Source of the DNA: Phoma sp. XZ068
Taxonomy: Eukaryota; Ascomycota; Dothideomycetes; Pleosporales; Didymellaceae
Reading direction: 5' to 3'
Assembly (NCBI GenBank): GCA_004835665.1
Contig: RBKR01000001.1
Location: forward strand, 3,038,001-3,102,000
DNA length: 64,000 nt
In this document: positions 24,201 through 34,800 of the stretch, piece by piece
How positions within the stretch are numbered: the stretch's first letter is position 1
Layout: each line of letters opens with the position of its first letter
Made by a program: the position numbers and the translations under genes
The notes under the pieces: generated by a model
The model's input: the letters and a program-made list of their open reading frames with translations, nothing else
Told to the model about the DNA's origin: nothing
Databases searched by the model: none

Positions 24201-24231
24201 GGAGGCTGCCAACTCCGCCGCTGGTGGTTAA
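18265..24231 (+). CDS. ApsA/Num1-type cortical nuclear-migration protein with PH domain, 1,988 aa
   Basis: Membrane-cortex anchor for dynein and nuclear positioning in hyphae (ApsA of Aspergillus, Num1 of yeast). It is a single exon; the ATG at 18265 has a good context (CACCATGG). Coiled-coil stretches fill about residues 50-105 and 170-345. A Ser/Asp/Glu-rich disordered part follows. Residues about 755-1420 hold some 29 copies of a 20-residue unit centred on TEP. A Ser/Arg-rich linker leads to the PH domain at about 1650-1765 (MIGEYLWKYTRKT, RRFFWIHPYTRTLYWSDRD, KRHETWYNALNYL), which in this family binds PI(4,5)P2 at the plasma membrane. The C-terminus carries four tandem RTES units. Length and domain order match the family. 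A three-codon uORF precedes the start. Confidence 0.9.
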   Translation: MATTANPPPGALVVDDYSTLDPFTTHDGHRQRYSAFDNSQFSLYLNGSPVQAKRALEAHLAETTRRLQETSHLGNALVQQRKELEERLKEVEGQQADNDIGPELRSRLAELEKEFNEVGRETARAFLPKSRVPSGESDPNGGSVYASEAMHSPTKVSVPSRKQRNQQPNRIQDIHLATEISTSLLSQLKELQAVLLEKDEALKAADLDRSNLEIEVEGLSQRLRTLDESDSRLKDVNWSLETQVREFEAQSKSAADKENRLTHTLNQAKSEKSSLEREFEELKGMYAKLNDDHINKIKQHETELSGLRRHVTMGESERNALQRKVEDLSTQNQELAKAVAYRMRGDEHNSPEEGSPDESFHEGESLTPEHSPPPSPSKATPRHGQLESETLKHSLQHAHRMIQQLKNNIHREKTEKIELKRMLQDARDEIEVSRNESKGPGSASKRKKADKDVFKKPARPDRLGALRQGKQEVVMELDDDEWEEQDIVPSPSKPQRPHHSVPGAFHSGYTSMADTSANEGFETANEVSDADFETANDDGTTTETDAFQTGAETLDGDSSDDLTETEMGSTQGTIRNRSPIVRRSQSGQGYRDVYESTASNSDYDSERDTRTPGSQGRNSSFRFLRPTSSRRSVATPRGSLQDIFHHGTPPMARDSPASNSNHSTPAQGRSLFAELDGLSGAEDTDSAAEGTPGQSSVLSPESSPEKGVLGRSPLQRTIPMVAMVDCSTMTEPDVPQRVSVSSIHNIHDVRPQAPQPAELHLSSLVSQGTDPQAPLPQPLQLSAHASHHTEPKLVLPPSLNISTVSGHASDPRAPAIVPLAISSLSAHDTSPRIPTAPSLGISTMETHHSQHTAPQSPPAPVFNFSSVAGHATSPRAAPVPALGVSSVSGHTTEPRSAPAPVFNLSSVSGHETEPRAVPAPSFNMSSVSGHMTEPRDVSAPTFGMSEVSGHASEPRDAPRQAFNMSSVTGHASEPRDAPRQVFDMSSVSGHATEPQHAQPSPLNLSDFSSHSTAPVEPTAERAVPAFGMSSMSHQSTEPAEGHDHGLGLKALAPTALVASGIVASQMTEPKDGSGSAAPHQGASTLNDRGIDEKELVRQAPLGLSTFSAHSTEPADVPRAPLSTFSTLSSQATEPYQPKQTPHQFSLHSAQTTEPLAPKPATHQLSLHSSQATEPVLPKLAVHGFSTPSSQTTEPFAPKPIAHQLSVHSAQTTEPVTPRQQSLQLSTFASKATEPVVPKPQALQVSTFASKATVPLIPKPQSLQLSWFASEATEPAAPKPAASGLSSMSYQASEPLEAPKAARPVISGLSSQTTEPVQPRAAPANFSMFSSQTTEPLEPRKQVPEVSLVTAQHTEPFHPAVTSSSFSDVKTLQSREPESPTVPAHLPTPSRPSTSNRVSAPELSFSSLVTQHTAPEIPSRPVTAHRTGPAPLVLGSSQSTTQDKHVESDRPSRTDGGTQTMVSAEQIDKLLLARSSSSRHSGTIANAGIEKSLSPPPSPSRRHSNERIPRRPGSSGSVRSRAASPPPLPPDHKQVIAAAALKQPLVPTPSGNMGPPVMPASAYKKPSTPSLRTGAATLTPKTGGTTPRARRRSTNRSDARSGASSPISRRSSISSFTSEVDQRFNIAGGPSFAPPGLPPGATDPRMIQAITQTMIGEYLWKYTRKTMGGGMSDTRHRRFFWIHPYTRTLYWSDRDPQTAGKTELKAKSVAIESVEEVEDLNPTPPGLHQKSLLVSTPGRSIKFTATTGKRHETWYNALNYLCQRVEEGAEQPEQKPTASPALNEIQEEFNAGYRSASRATGRSRASVISRNTSASRDEVPTLRQHHVTPQRAASTEPGQSASMSGRFSSMLRPNSAMRNSFSSRRSRINEDTFDEPSPATMDLSREIHDHVERDIEGMVNVRACCDGKHDVGHLHMHSMKSRHNSNGTMNNRPSFIGSLTSRSSSRADTRAESRTESRTESRTESRTEARNDRIRHHTDMEAANSAAGG
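20530..22530 (+). repeat. Coding tandem repeat, ~60-bp unit, about 29 copies
   Basis: Inside the ApsA/Num1-like gene the protein repeats every 20 residues with consensus (F/L)xxSSxSxxxTEPxxPxPx. The first half of the array favours SGHxTEPR with FNMSSV; the second half favours SSQTTEPxxPKP with HQLS. One stretch (about 21400-21560) breaks the register. Copy number is by eye. Confidence 0.88.
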
Positions 24232-25130
24232 CCTCCCCACCCCACTACCTTCCTACATCATCTCTTAGTGTTTGTTGTATCAACATGCACAATCCATAGT
24301 CGTTTAATCTGACTGACAGTCTCTGTTTCCTTAGTTATCTGTATCAGCAATCACTGCGAAATCCATTCTCTATTTCCTATGTGTCTCCTCGTCAACGTTT
24401 CTGCATTTGGACATTGTCTCTCGGCTTGGGTTCGCTTGAAGCATCACGCCGATCTAGATTGTCGATGGAAGAGTATCTGGACCTGGCGTTCGATCAGACA
24501 GCAAGTTGTCGATTGGAAGAGGAAGATCGATTGGGGATACAGATGGTATGTTGATGTGCCGGGGAAGCACACCTAATGACTTTCCTTTTCCTAGACCGCA
24601 CCGTACTCTCAACTCTCCGCTTGAAACTGCTATCTGTTGTATGCGATGTTGCTATTTGGTGTTGGTTGTCTGGTAATGTCTTTAAGCGCGCATGGTCTGG
24701 CGCATGTCCATTGTAGAGGAATCAAGAAATGCCAAATTGGAAGCATGAAGGTCGCGAAATGACGTGCTGTATCTGCTACGTCCTTAATGATCTAGACCTT
24801 GCCGCATTAGTTCCCCACAGCAACGAATGCAGACGTGCATGCCAAGACAATTCTGCCAACGTCACCGCGCGGTGAACACCAAACTTTTGCTCAACGCGTC
24901 GCACTCCAACCAGCACACAACCAACGACACCATACGCACTCTCAATCTACGACCGAAACTCTCTGATACTGCGACTGCCGGCAGCTGCGACTTAATCACC
25001 ACCGGGATCTCCTGCGCACGACCCACTTAATAGCCCTCGTATACCACAACACCACCTCAACTCCCTCACCCAGCGCACACCAGCGCTGCACCTCAGACAC
25101 CTCCAACAAACCTCCCACACAACCTCCACA
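24232..25130. other. Intergenic region between ApsA-like gene and ISY1
   Basis: 899 bp. The first part is a T-rich 3' UTR; the last 250 bp before ISY1 are C/A-rich and fit its promoter and leader. Nothing else recognised. Confidence 0.5.
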
Positions 25131-25901
25131 ATGGCGCGCAACTCCGAAAAAGCGCACTCGATGCTCTTCCGCTTCCGCGCCGCGCAAGCCGCCGAAGCAG
25201 GCATAATCGACATCTCGCGCACCCGTCGCCCCAAACTAATCACATCCGTGACCTCGATCCCCGTGTGCGAAAAATGGCGCGGCCAGGTGCTCAAAGAAAT
25301 CTCCCGCAAGGTCACCAAGATCCAAGATGAAGCGCTGTCGGACTTTCAGATCCGCGACCTCAACGATGAAATCAACAAGGCTATGCGCGAGAAGTATATG
25401 TGGGAGAAGCAAATTAGGGATCTCGGCGGGCCGAATTATATGCGTGGGGGCCGCGTACTGGATGAGGAGGGGAGAGAGGTGCCGGGTGGTGGGAAGGGGT
25501 ATAGGTATTTTGGGCGCGCGAAGGAATTGCCGGGTGTGAAGGAGTTGTTTGAGCGGCAGGAGAGGCCGGAGGATGACGAGGGCGCGAGGAAGGGTGGGGA
25601 GAAAAGGTCGGAGCTTAGGCAGAGGGTGGATGCCGGGTATTACGGGTATAATCTTGATGAGGAGGATGGGTCGTTGCTCAAGTATGAGGCGGCGCAGGAG
25701 AAGCGTGCGTGGGATGAGTTTCTCAAACTTGCGGATGAGCAGAGCGAGCGCGGGGACAAGCAGGGCAAGCAGCAGAGGGAGTGGATCGAACTCCCCGGCG
25801 ATGCGGGCGATGGCGTAAGATGGCGTGTGCCCACGCTGGAGGAAGTTAATGACGAGCTGGTCGAGCGGCGGAGGAGGAAGTTGCTTGAGAAGTTGGGGTA
25901 G
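25131..25901 (+). CDS. ISY1: Pre-mRNA-splicing factor ISY1
   Basis: Component of the spliceosome associated with the NineTeen complex; it stabilises the catalytic core around the first step. Single exon, 256 aa. The N-terminus MARNSEKAHSMLFRFRAAQA and the conserved PKLITSVTSIPVCEKWRGQV, ALSDFQIRDLNDEINK, WEKQIRDLGGPNY and GYRYFGRAKELPGVKELF are diagnostic. The C-terminal half is charged (Arg/Glu/Lys) with VPTLEEVNDELVERRRRKLLEKLG at the end. Codon use shifts to G-rich third positions after about 25430, but the reading frame and the protein stay in family. Confidence 0.95.
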   Translation: MARNSEKAHSMLFRFRAAQAAEAGIIDISRTRRPKLITSVTSIPVCEKWRGQVLKEISRKVTKIQDEALSDFQIRDLNDEINKAMREKYMWEKQIRDLGGPNYMRGGRVLDEEGREVPGGGKGYRYFGRAKELPGVKELFERQERPEDDEGARKGGEKRSELRQRVDAGYYGYNLDEEDGSLLKYEAAQEKRAWDEFLKLADEQSERGDKQGKQQREWIELPGDAGDGVRWRVPTLEEVNDELVERRRRKLLEKLG

Positions 25902-26954
25902 TCGCATACTGCAGAGCTCATTCCGAAGCAGCGGTCATCACAAACAGAGAGTTATTCCGAGACAGAGGGTCATCACGAAAGAGGGTAGATTCACGACACA
26001 CAAGAGAGAATACAGAGGGAGCGGAGAGGAGAATCAGATTGATACCCAATCGAACCGAATTGAGTCGAGTCGAGTTGAGCGTTCACTACTAGCAAAGGGT
26101 AGCTTGTGTACTAATGTACCATAAATCAATGTGTACTATATTATACCATATCATACCGTACGTTAACCAATAGCCGTGGGCAAGACTTGAGAGAGCTATG
26201 TGACCTGTGATATTGTGCCGATAGTCAACAGTCGGGTTGATAGCTGGTATCGATAGTGATATCGATAGTTGGCTGTTGATAGGTTCTTATCTTATCTCAA
26301 GTCTTTCGGTGCGAGTGTGGACGTGTGTTCTACATGTATTCACCATATATATCCTATCTATGAGGAATCGATATCGAGATATTCATACAGGATTCTATTT
26401 ACTTCCTCCTTCTGTGTGTTGCGCGTTGGTGATGGAGAGCGTAGGTGGTCAACCAACGTTGAACCAATTGGGTCTTCCGACCTGGGAGTCTACGGCTCTT
26501 GAACGTGAGGGCTTGGTCTCGTAGCGGGAGAAAGTGAATGCCTGGAGTGTGGCGCGAGTGGTGATGCTCGGCTGTGATAAGATTCAGAGGCGCGTTATTT
26601 GGAATGCTGGAAGCATAGTTTATTGTTCGAGGAGAAGGGTTAGCGTGCAGAGAGACTGCTGCTGTAGAATTGTTGTGGTGAGCGTACTAGCCATAGCCGA
26701 AGTGATGTCATGACGAGAGACTAGGTAGAGGGACAGCGAATGACAGTACCTAGATTTCTGTTGGTACTATATTGCAGGACATGAGTCTTGTAGGATGTCA
26801 TCGGATGTTTGGCATTCTAATCTATCATCTCATGTTGCAAAAGTACAATACTACTCACTGCGCACTGGAAATTAATCGAATAAAACTCAAATATCATTGT
26901 GCTTCTCATGTATCAATTTATATCCGTCAGAAAGGAAACAAACAAGAAAATGTG
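25902..26954. other. Convergent intergenic region
   Basis: 1,053 bp between the stop of ISY1 (plus) and the stop of the RGG-type protein (minus). Largely AT-rich. It contains GAGTC-type near-repeats around 26060-26080 and a cluster of TATCGATA-like motifs at about 26245-26270 and 26366-26380. No gene recognised. Confidence 0.5.
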
Positions 26955-28413
26955 CTAGTACGTGCATCTTCCGCAGTACCCACAATCATCCACAGAGCAG
27001 GCAGTGAAGTCTCTATCGCCCTCGTCTGAGTCGCTGTCAAAAGATGCTCCGTAGCCTGTGTCTTCGTATTCATCATCAAGCGCCAGACCACCGGCAAAGT
27101 GTCTCGCGGCGTATCTCTCAACGAGCGTTTCTGGCAACGCATGTACACCTTCTCCGCACTGCTTCCTGATATCCAGCACACCTGCTCCAGGACAGTATAC
27201 CTCAAGTAACCCAGTGTCATCGTCCTTGGCGATCTTTATGATTTTCTTGAGCAACACCACAAGGCGGCGAATAGCTTCGGCATTGGCTTTCTCGAAATCC
27301 GAGACGCGACTTCTGACGTCCTGAATTTGGATGTCTTGGAACAAACCAGAGCCATCGTGGTATGCAACAATGAAATTGGGGATTTGCTTGACCCAGAGCT
27401 GGGGCGTGATGTCGTCCATGTTGATTTCCTTTTTGTACTTGCCAGAGCGGGTTTTGAGGTCGAAGATGGAACTTTGAGGTATGATCTTGCCGGCGTGGAC
27501 AATACTGATGGGCTTCATGCTGGAACCTTGTGGAGTGGATATGTTTGTGGCGGAAAGAGCTTCGGTGAGGAGGTCTTCAGATAGTGCTGCGGCTTTCCCC
27601 TTCGAGCTAGATGATCGGGAGATTTCTTCCTTAGGACCCTTGTCTATGAAACCGTCACATTCAAAGCGAACGAGACATTGCAGATCACCAAGGTTGTATT
27701 GGACGATCCGTTGGTGTGTCTCCGAGCCCGTCACCGCCTTGGGCCACGTTGTGTATGCCTCAGGGAAGGTGTGTCCAAAGCCGCGCACACCCTCGATGAG
27801 CTCCTTTGGATCGTTCTCTTTGCGAATGAGAAACACGGTGTCATCAATGACCTCGACATTGAAGCGAAAAGCCTTGTCTACGCTCCGTACGAAACGCAGG
27901 AGATTACCCAACGTGCTTCCACAAGCAAACACATCTGCATCTATGTGGTCGTCGTTGGCACTGTCCACAATGGCTTCTACAGCAGGCGCGATAGGATAAT
28001 CAGGGTATCTTGCGGCGTTCGGGTCCCGATAGTACGTGCCACTATCTTCAGGGAGCCTTTGAGCAACTTTTAGAGGAGTCCATTGAGGAGGTTGGCCTGG
28101 CTTGTATTAGGATCTGCATTTGCTAAAACATCATGGACTTACCTGGCACCAGAATAGTGGAGTCTTTGTTGGCTAACCAGTTGTAGGATGTGACGTATTG
28201 GCAGTTCTCTATGCGCGGAGGAGAAGACACACCAGTTTGCGATGATTCCAAATCTGAGAGGCGAAACGATAAAAGTAACTTTCCCAGCGGATTTTTGAGG
28301 AGATCAGGCTTCATCGGCTCCTGCCATCTCACGAAAGGACGAAATCCCCCACCGCGTCCTCGTCGTGGAGCATATCCGCCGCGAACGCTGCCTGAGCCTG
28401 GCGTGAAAGACAT
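26955..28413 (-). CDS. RGG/Cys-cluster protein of unknown function, 470 aa
   Basis: Exons are complement(join(26955..28096, 28143..28413)). The 46-nt intron joins STILVPG to QPPQWTPLKVAQRLP. The N-terminus is basic and Gly/Arg-rich (RGGYAPRRGRGGGFRPF), an RGG-type RNA-binding or methylation segment. A folded middle follows (VFACGSTLGNLLRFVRSVDKAF, FNVEVIDDTVFLIRK, GFGHTFPEAYTTWPKAV). The C-terminus has a possible helix-rich part and ends in a Cys cluster of the form C-x4-C-x2-C-x2-C that could bind zinc. Fungal relatives are often labelled geranylgeranyl pyrophosphate synthetase; I see no DDxxD prenyl-transferase motif, so that label looks wrong. It is divergent from the helicase-AAA+ gene, 469 bp between start codons, so the two may be co-regulated. 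Confidence 0.8.
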
Positions 28414-28882
28414 AGCAATGCAGTTTGAAGTTGAGCAGAAGTGAGAATGAAGATAGTTTTATGGAGATAGTTTCTCGAGCGGGGTTGATGCTGGAATAGA
28501 AAGGCCATGGCAATACCAAACATGGGGTGATGCCTGAACAAGGCTGAGCAATCAGCCTACCACAGGGCGCTTGCTGCACTCTGAAGTGGCACGACTCCAG
28601 CTCAATGAGCGTTTATTTGTCCAAGATATACCTTGTCATGCATGTAGGGATTTGACAAACCTCGCCGCGTACAAACCAGCTGCTGGCCTCCAATCATTTG
28701 CACAGCCTGCTGTCGACGATACGCCTCAGGCAGCTGGAAGGCTGTGTCACTTTCCCACAGGCTGCTCTGAGTCACTATAAGTCGACGGGAGTATCCGCAG
28801 GAATTCTTCTCTTCATTCTTAACCGATTAAACTCCTACTTCTTGATTAGTTGCTCAAAACTATATTTACAATTCTGATACAC
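28414..28882. promoter_or_regulatory. Shared divergent promoter region
   Basis: 469 bp between the start codons of the RGG/Cys-cluster protein (minus) and the helicase-AAA+ protein (plus). A CTATAAG element at about 28775-28781 is a weak TATA candidate for the plus-strand gene, about 100 bp before its ATG. No ORF of note. Confidence 0.45.
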
Positions 28883-31800
28883 ATGGCGGAACCAGACGCC
28901 CTTTCTAAGCGTGTAGTTGGGTTGAAGAAACTGTTCAATGCTGTCGTGCACGGAAATCGAGAGTTAAAGAGTGCAGCCGATGGTGATCGTTTTCTAGAGG
29001 CATTGTGCACTCAGGAAGATGTGTCGAAGTGCGTGGAGGTCTTGATCGCGGCACCTGCGGGGATCGACGCCGTCGCGCGCGCCTTCCGCTTTTCGAACAG
29101 CAGCACCTTCATCAATGGCAACGCATCTTCTGCGATACTGTACCTTTCTGACCCATCGCTCAAACACCTCTACGGCGGGCAATTCCTTCAACGAATAATT
29201 GAGGCTATTGTCAACCCACCTTCCTTTTGGAACACACTGGTCGAGTCACACAATGCACGTATCCTTACACCTACAGCTTCACACGCGTTCGCGTGGCTGC
29301 TCCTTGAGGTCATCACTTTCCGCACCGACGAGATACCAGGTGCACGAGATGTTGCGGAGCGAGTAACGAGCAACGAGTCACTCATCAAGTCAGATTGCTT
29401 AGATGTGCGTAACCTTGGACAGAAGATTAAACATGTACTCGGCAGCACGTCAAGTGACTGTGCTGATGGCCCCGGTGGACGACATGACAACGATTATGTC
29501 GACTTCCGGAAAATCAGGATCTTACCGACACCTGATGAGTTTGCCTCCAACAGTACGCCATTCTACCGACGAGCCGATGTCGTTGAGACAACCAATGCGG
29601 ACGAGCGCGGTCTCATGCATGTTGACAATCAATTTCGCTTGCTGCGAGAAGACCTACTTGGTGAACTGCGAAGCGACTTTCAGATTGCCACTGGACAGAA
29701 GAAAGGCAAGGCGAAGACGGTACTTACGAACTTGCAATTCGCAGGCATTGATTGCGGTCCAATCAACAAGCGCAAACCATGCATGTTGACGCTTCGATGC
29801 CTCGACGACATCCCTCAGCTCAGGAAACTTCAGGACCCCAAAAAGCGGAAAAGCTACATTACCGATCCACGAAACAAAAACATCATGAAACATCAGTCAC
29901 TCGGTTGTCTGGTTAGTCAAGGCAGCATCATTGCCTTCGCAACGGTCGAAAGAGACGAAGATATGCTTGCTAGGATTCCTGCTGTGATTGTTCTGCGCAT
30001 CACCGAAGAAGATTCATTTTGCAAGACGCTCCTCGCTTGTAAATGCAATGCAGACCTTCAGTTTTTTCAAGTCGATACTCCAGTGTTCGCGTACGAGCCA
30101 ATATTGAGTTGTCTACAAACTATCAGGGACATGCCGCTTCAAGATCAACTTCTCAATTTACAGCCTGGCGCAGCTGAAGTTCTTTCTGGTATCCAACCTA
30201 CAAAGATAGTTAACACCATTCGTGAAAGTTGGCAGGACGATCTCCAATCCGTGGTTGGGACCAGTCGATCCGTCAATTTGGACATCGCTCAGACAGAGTC
30301 ACTCATTGCAGGCTTGACGAAGAAAGTCAGTCTCATACAAGGTCCTCCCGGTAAGTCCCCCACTATTCCAATACCTTGTGTACTGTTAGATGCAAGCAAG
30401 CAAAGCTTTTCAGTGGATCTAAACTCTTAATGCGGTTGTGCTGATGCGTATTAGGCACCGGAAAATCCTACGTCGGTGCTCTAATTGCCAAAATCCTGAG
30501 GGATTACACCGATGAAACGATTTTGGTGCTAACTTACACCAACCATGCGCTTGACCAGTTCCTCGAAGACCTCCAGAAGATAGGCATTTCCAATCAGGAT
30601 ATGCTTCGCCTCGGCTCCAAAGCATCTGCGGCTACGAAGCCGCTGTCTATGAGTGAGCAGAGGAACGGCACTTACAAAATGTCTCGTCAAACTTGGACTA
30701 TGATTGACTCACAGAAACAAGACGCGGAAAGCTACCTGGACGCGTTAAACATTATGATCACTCGCTTCAATGCGTTTCGTTTCAACGATCAATCCTTGTT
30801 GGATTATCTTGAGTTTTCAGAAGACTCCGAATTTTTCGATGCATTCTTAGTTCCAGCTAGCAGCGACGGCATGGATACAGTTGGGAAGAAGGGCAAGAAA
30901 CTCAATAAGCTGTATCTGATTCAAGCATGGACTGCTGGCAAGCATGCCGGTGTCTTTCGCGCCCATGCTGAAAATAATTTCCCTGATGTCTGGAAGATCG
31001 AGCCCAAAGCGCGCATCGGGCTTCGATCCCGATGGCAGAAAGAGATCCTGGATGAGCGAGTTGCGGAGATTGGTACAATGTTCAAGCGGTACAACGACAG
31101 TCGAGACCAAATCAACAAGCTTTTCAAGGAGAAACAGTCGCATACCATGCAGCAGAAGCGAATCATTGGATGCACGACTACTGGAGCTGCCATGTACACA
31201 GAAGAGCTGCGTAAGGTAGCACCTGGCATCATCTTAGTTGAAGAAGCTGGCGAGATCCTCGAAAGTCACATTCTTACAGCTATGACTGCCCGAACGAAGC
31301 AACTCATCCTCATTGGTGATCACAAACAACTAAGACCCAAAGTCAACAATTTCTTGTTGACTGTAGAGAAAGGCGAAGGATACAATCTAAATGTCTCACT
31401 CTTCGAGAGACTGGTCAATGCTAAAGTCCCGCATGCAACGCTTGCGAAACAACACCGCATGCGCCCAGAGATATCATCGCTTGTGAAGCGACTCACCTAT
31501 CCAGAGCTCGAGGATGCCGAGAAGACAAAGGGCCGGCCTACGCTACGTGGAGTTCAGGACAGCGTTGTCTTCGTCTCACATTGTTCACCCGAACTTAACG
31601 CAGAGAGAATCGCAGACAGACGCGACGGAGACGCCAAGTCCAGTAAAGAGAATATTTACGAGGTCAACATGGTGCTACGATATGTTCGTTATCTTGGGCA
31701 ACAAGGCTACGGGACTGAGGACATAGTGATTCTAACTCCCTACCTCGGTCAGCTATTTCTCCTGATGAAGACGCTGGCTGAGGAGAACGATCCCATTCTC

Positions 31801-34800
31801 AATGATCTGGACTCATCTGAACTGATACGTGCTGGCCTTCTTTCGCCCGCAGGCGCGAACATCTCGAAACGGAAGATTCGGATCTCAACCATCGGTGAGT
31901 GAAGCTTCATTCGCCTTTTAGTGTGCAGCAAATTTGCCTGCGTATTCTTTAATCTGCCCAGCTAACTGAAGCAGACAACTACCAGGGCGAGGAAAGCGAC
32001 ATTGTTATCGTTTGTCTTACTCGAAGCAATGACAAAGGAGAGATCGGTTTCATGGCAGCGCCCCAGAGAGTCAACGTTATGCTTTCCCGTGCTCGAAATG
32101 CTATGATTATCATCGGGAATCCAGACACATTTGTGAACAGCCATAAAGGTACGGATGTATGGGTACCGCTAATGGACATGCTGAAGCGTGATGGCCATGT
32201 CTACAATGGCTTTCCTGTCAAATGTGAGCAACATCCCGACAGGGTCGCACTTCTCACGGAGAAAGAACACTTCGACATAGTGTGTCCTGATGGTGGTTGC
32301 TCTGAGCCTTGGTATGTCTTCATGTACTTCCCACACACTGGAGACTAACTTGCATAGCGGAAAGTTGCTCAACTGCGGGGTGCACTCGTGTCCTCAGCGC
32401 TGTCATCAGCTGCAAGATCACTCGAAGATGAATTGCATGGCTATCATATCGTCCAAATGCTCTAACAATCATCAGCTCTCTCGAAGATGCCATGACAAAG
32501 CTGCAGCAACCTGCAAGAAATGCGAAGCTGCTATACGGGCCCAAGAGGAGCGCCGCCAACGTGACCATCAACTTGATCAAGATCGACAAGCAAAGCAACG
32601 AGCGTACCAAGCACGACTTGTTGAGATAGAGGATGAAATTGAGCATCAAAAACGCCTTCTGAAGAGCCAGGCCGAAGACGCAGACCAGAAGGCTGCCATA
32701 GCCCAGAAAGAGAAAGATCTTGAGAATTTCAAGAAGCGGGCGATGAATACCGATAAACATGCGACGACTTCTGTGCATAGTCAACAAACACCGTCGCCTG
32801 CAGACCAAGACTCGAAAGCCAATAGCATAACTTCACAAGAGCAAAGTACCAGTCAAAAGTCAGCCAAAGCTGCCGATCCTCAGGAGATGCCCACCAAGAA
32901 AGAAGAAGCTATGCCTGCTTGGGACCAGAGTGAAGCAAAAGATGACTGGGAACATCAAAAAAAGATTGATGGGGCAGAGAGTGAAGCCTTGGACTCACTC
33001 GTGACCATGATAGGCCTAGAGTCTGTAAAGGAGCAATTCCTTGTCATTAAAAGCAAAGTCGACTTGCTCGTACGTCAGGGCGTGCCACTAAGCGGAGAGC
33101 GGTTTGGTGCAGCTCTCTTGGGCAATCCAGGAACGGGCAAAACGACGGTTGCTCGCCTCTATGCCAAATTTCTTGGTGAGGTTGGAGCTCTTCCTGGAGA
33201 TTATTTTGTTGAAACCTCAGGTTCTTCTCTGGCGAATGACGGAGTCTCTAAATGCAAGGATCATATCGAAGAGATCTTGCAAGCAGGTGGAGGCGTCTTC
33301 TTTATCGATGAAGCGTATCAGTTAGTGTCCGGTAACAGCTATGGCGGCAAAGCTGTGCTCGACTACCTTCTGGCCGAAATCGAGAATCTCACTGGAAAGA
33401 TTGCATTCGTGTTAGCTGGCTACCACAAGCAGATGGAGGCTTTCTTCGCCCACAACCAGGGTATTCCAAGCCGAATTCCAATCCAAATGGAATTTCACGA
33501 TTACAACGATCAACAACTGCAACACATCTTCTGTCATTATCTGAATAAGAACTACAAAGGCCAAATGCGTGTCGAGGATGGGTTCACTGGCCTGTATGTG
33601 CGGATTGTAGCTCGCAGAATTGGACGAGGTCGTGGGCGCGATGGCTTCGGTAATGCTCGCGAGGTGCAAAACAAGATTTCGCGCATAATATCCTGCCAGG
33701 CTAAGCGTGTTCGGAAAGAGAGACAGGCAGGCCTACTTCCCGACGACAACTTTCTCACCAAAGAAGACCTCATCGGGCCAGAGCCAGCATCTGCATTGCA
33801 AAACAACACCGCTCTGGCGAAGTTGCATAGCCAAATTGGCCTGGGTTCTGTCAAACAAGCCGTACAGTCGCTTCTCGACGGCATTCAGTTCAACTACCAG
33901 AGAGAGCTTCAGGAAAAGCCTCTTGTGCAATACTCCCTGAACAAGTGCTTCATCGGTTCGCCTGGTACAGGAAAGACCACGGTCGCCAAACTGTACGGTC
34001 GGATCCTAGCGGACATTGGACTTTTGTCCAATCGTGAAGGTGTGTTGAACTCTAATATTTCATGGCTGTTGCTAATGGAATACAGTCGTTGTCAAGAACC
34101 CCGCAGATTTCGTGGGCAGCGTGCTCGGTGGGTCCGAGGCCAATACTAAGGCCATTTTAGCCTCCACCGTCGGAAAGGTTCTCATCATCGACGAAGCCTA
34201 CATGCTAAATGGATCTTCTGCTGACCCATATAAAGCTGCAGTGATAGACACCATTGTAGCGGAAGTTCAGAGCACGCCTGGGGAGGACCGATGTGTCCTC
34301 CTTCTCGGTTACAAGGATCAAATGGAGGAGATGTTGCGTGATGTCAATCCAGGATTAGCGAGGCGTTTCCCGTTGGAATCAGCTTTCGTTTTCGAGGACT
34401 TCAGCGATGCCGAGCTTCGTCAGATCTTGGATCTCAAACTCAAGAGTATTGATTTCGATGCTACTGACCAAGCAAAGCGGGTGGCCATGGATGTTCTCCA
34501 AAGGGCACGCAATCGTCCGAATTTTGGGAACGCTGGCGAAGTTGACATTGTCCTTGACAGAGCCAAAGCCTTGCACCAGAAGCATATGTCCGCTGGCACA
34601 AGCAAGAACTTCGATATTCTGGATGCTATTGACTTCGACCCCGAGTTCGACCGAGGTGAACGCGCTGCCACAAATCTACCTGCTATGTTCCAGGATGTCG
34701 TAGGATGTGAGGATCTAATCAAGCAGATTCAAGGCTATCAGACTACTGCTGCCAATATGAAGGCTTTGGGAATGGATCCGCGCGAACAGCTTCCCTTCAG

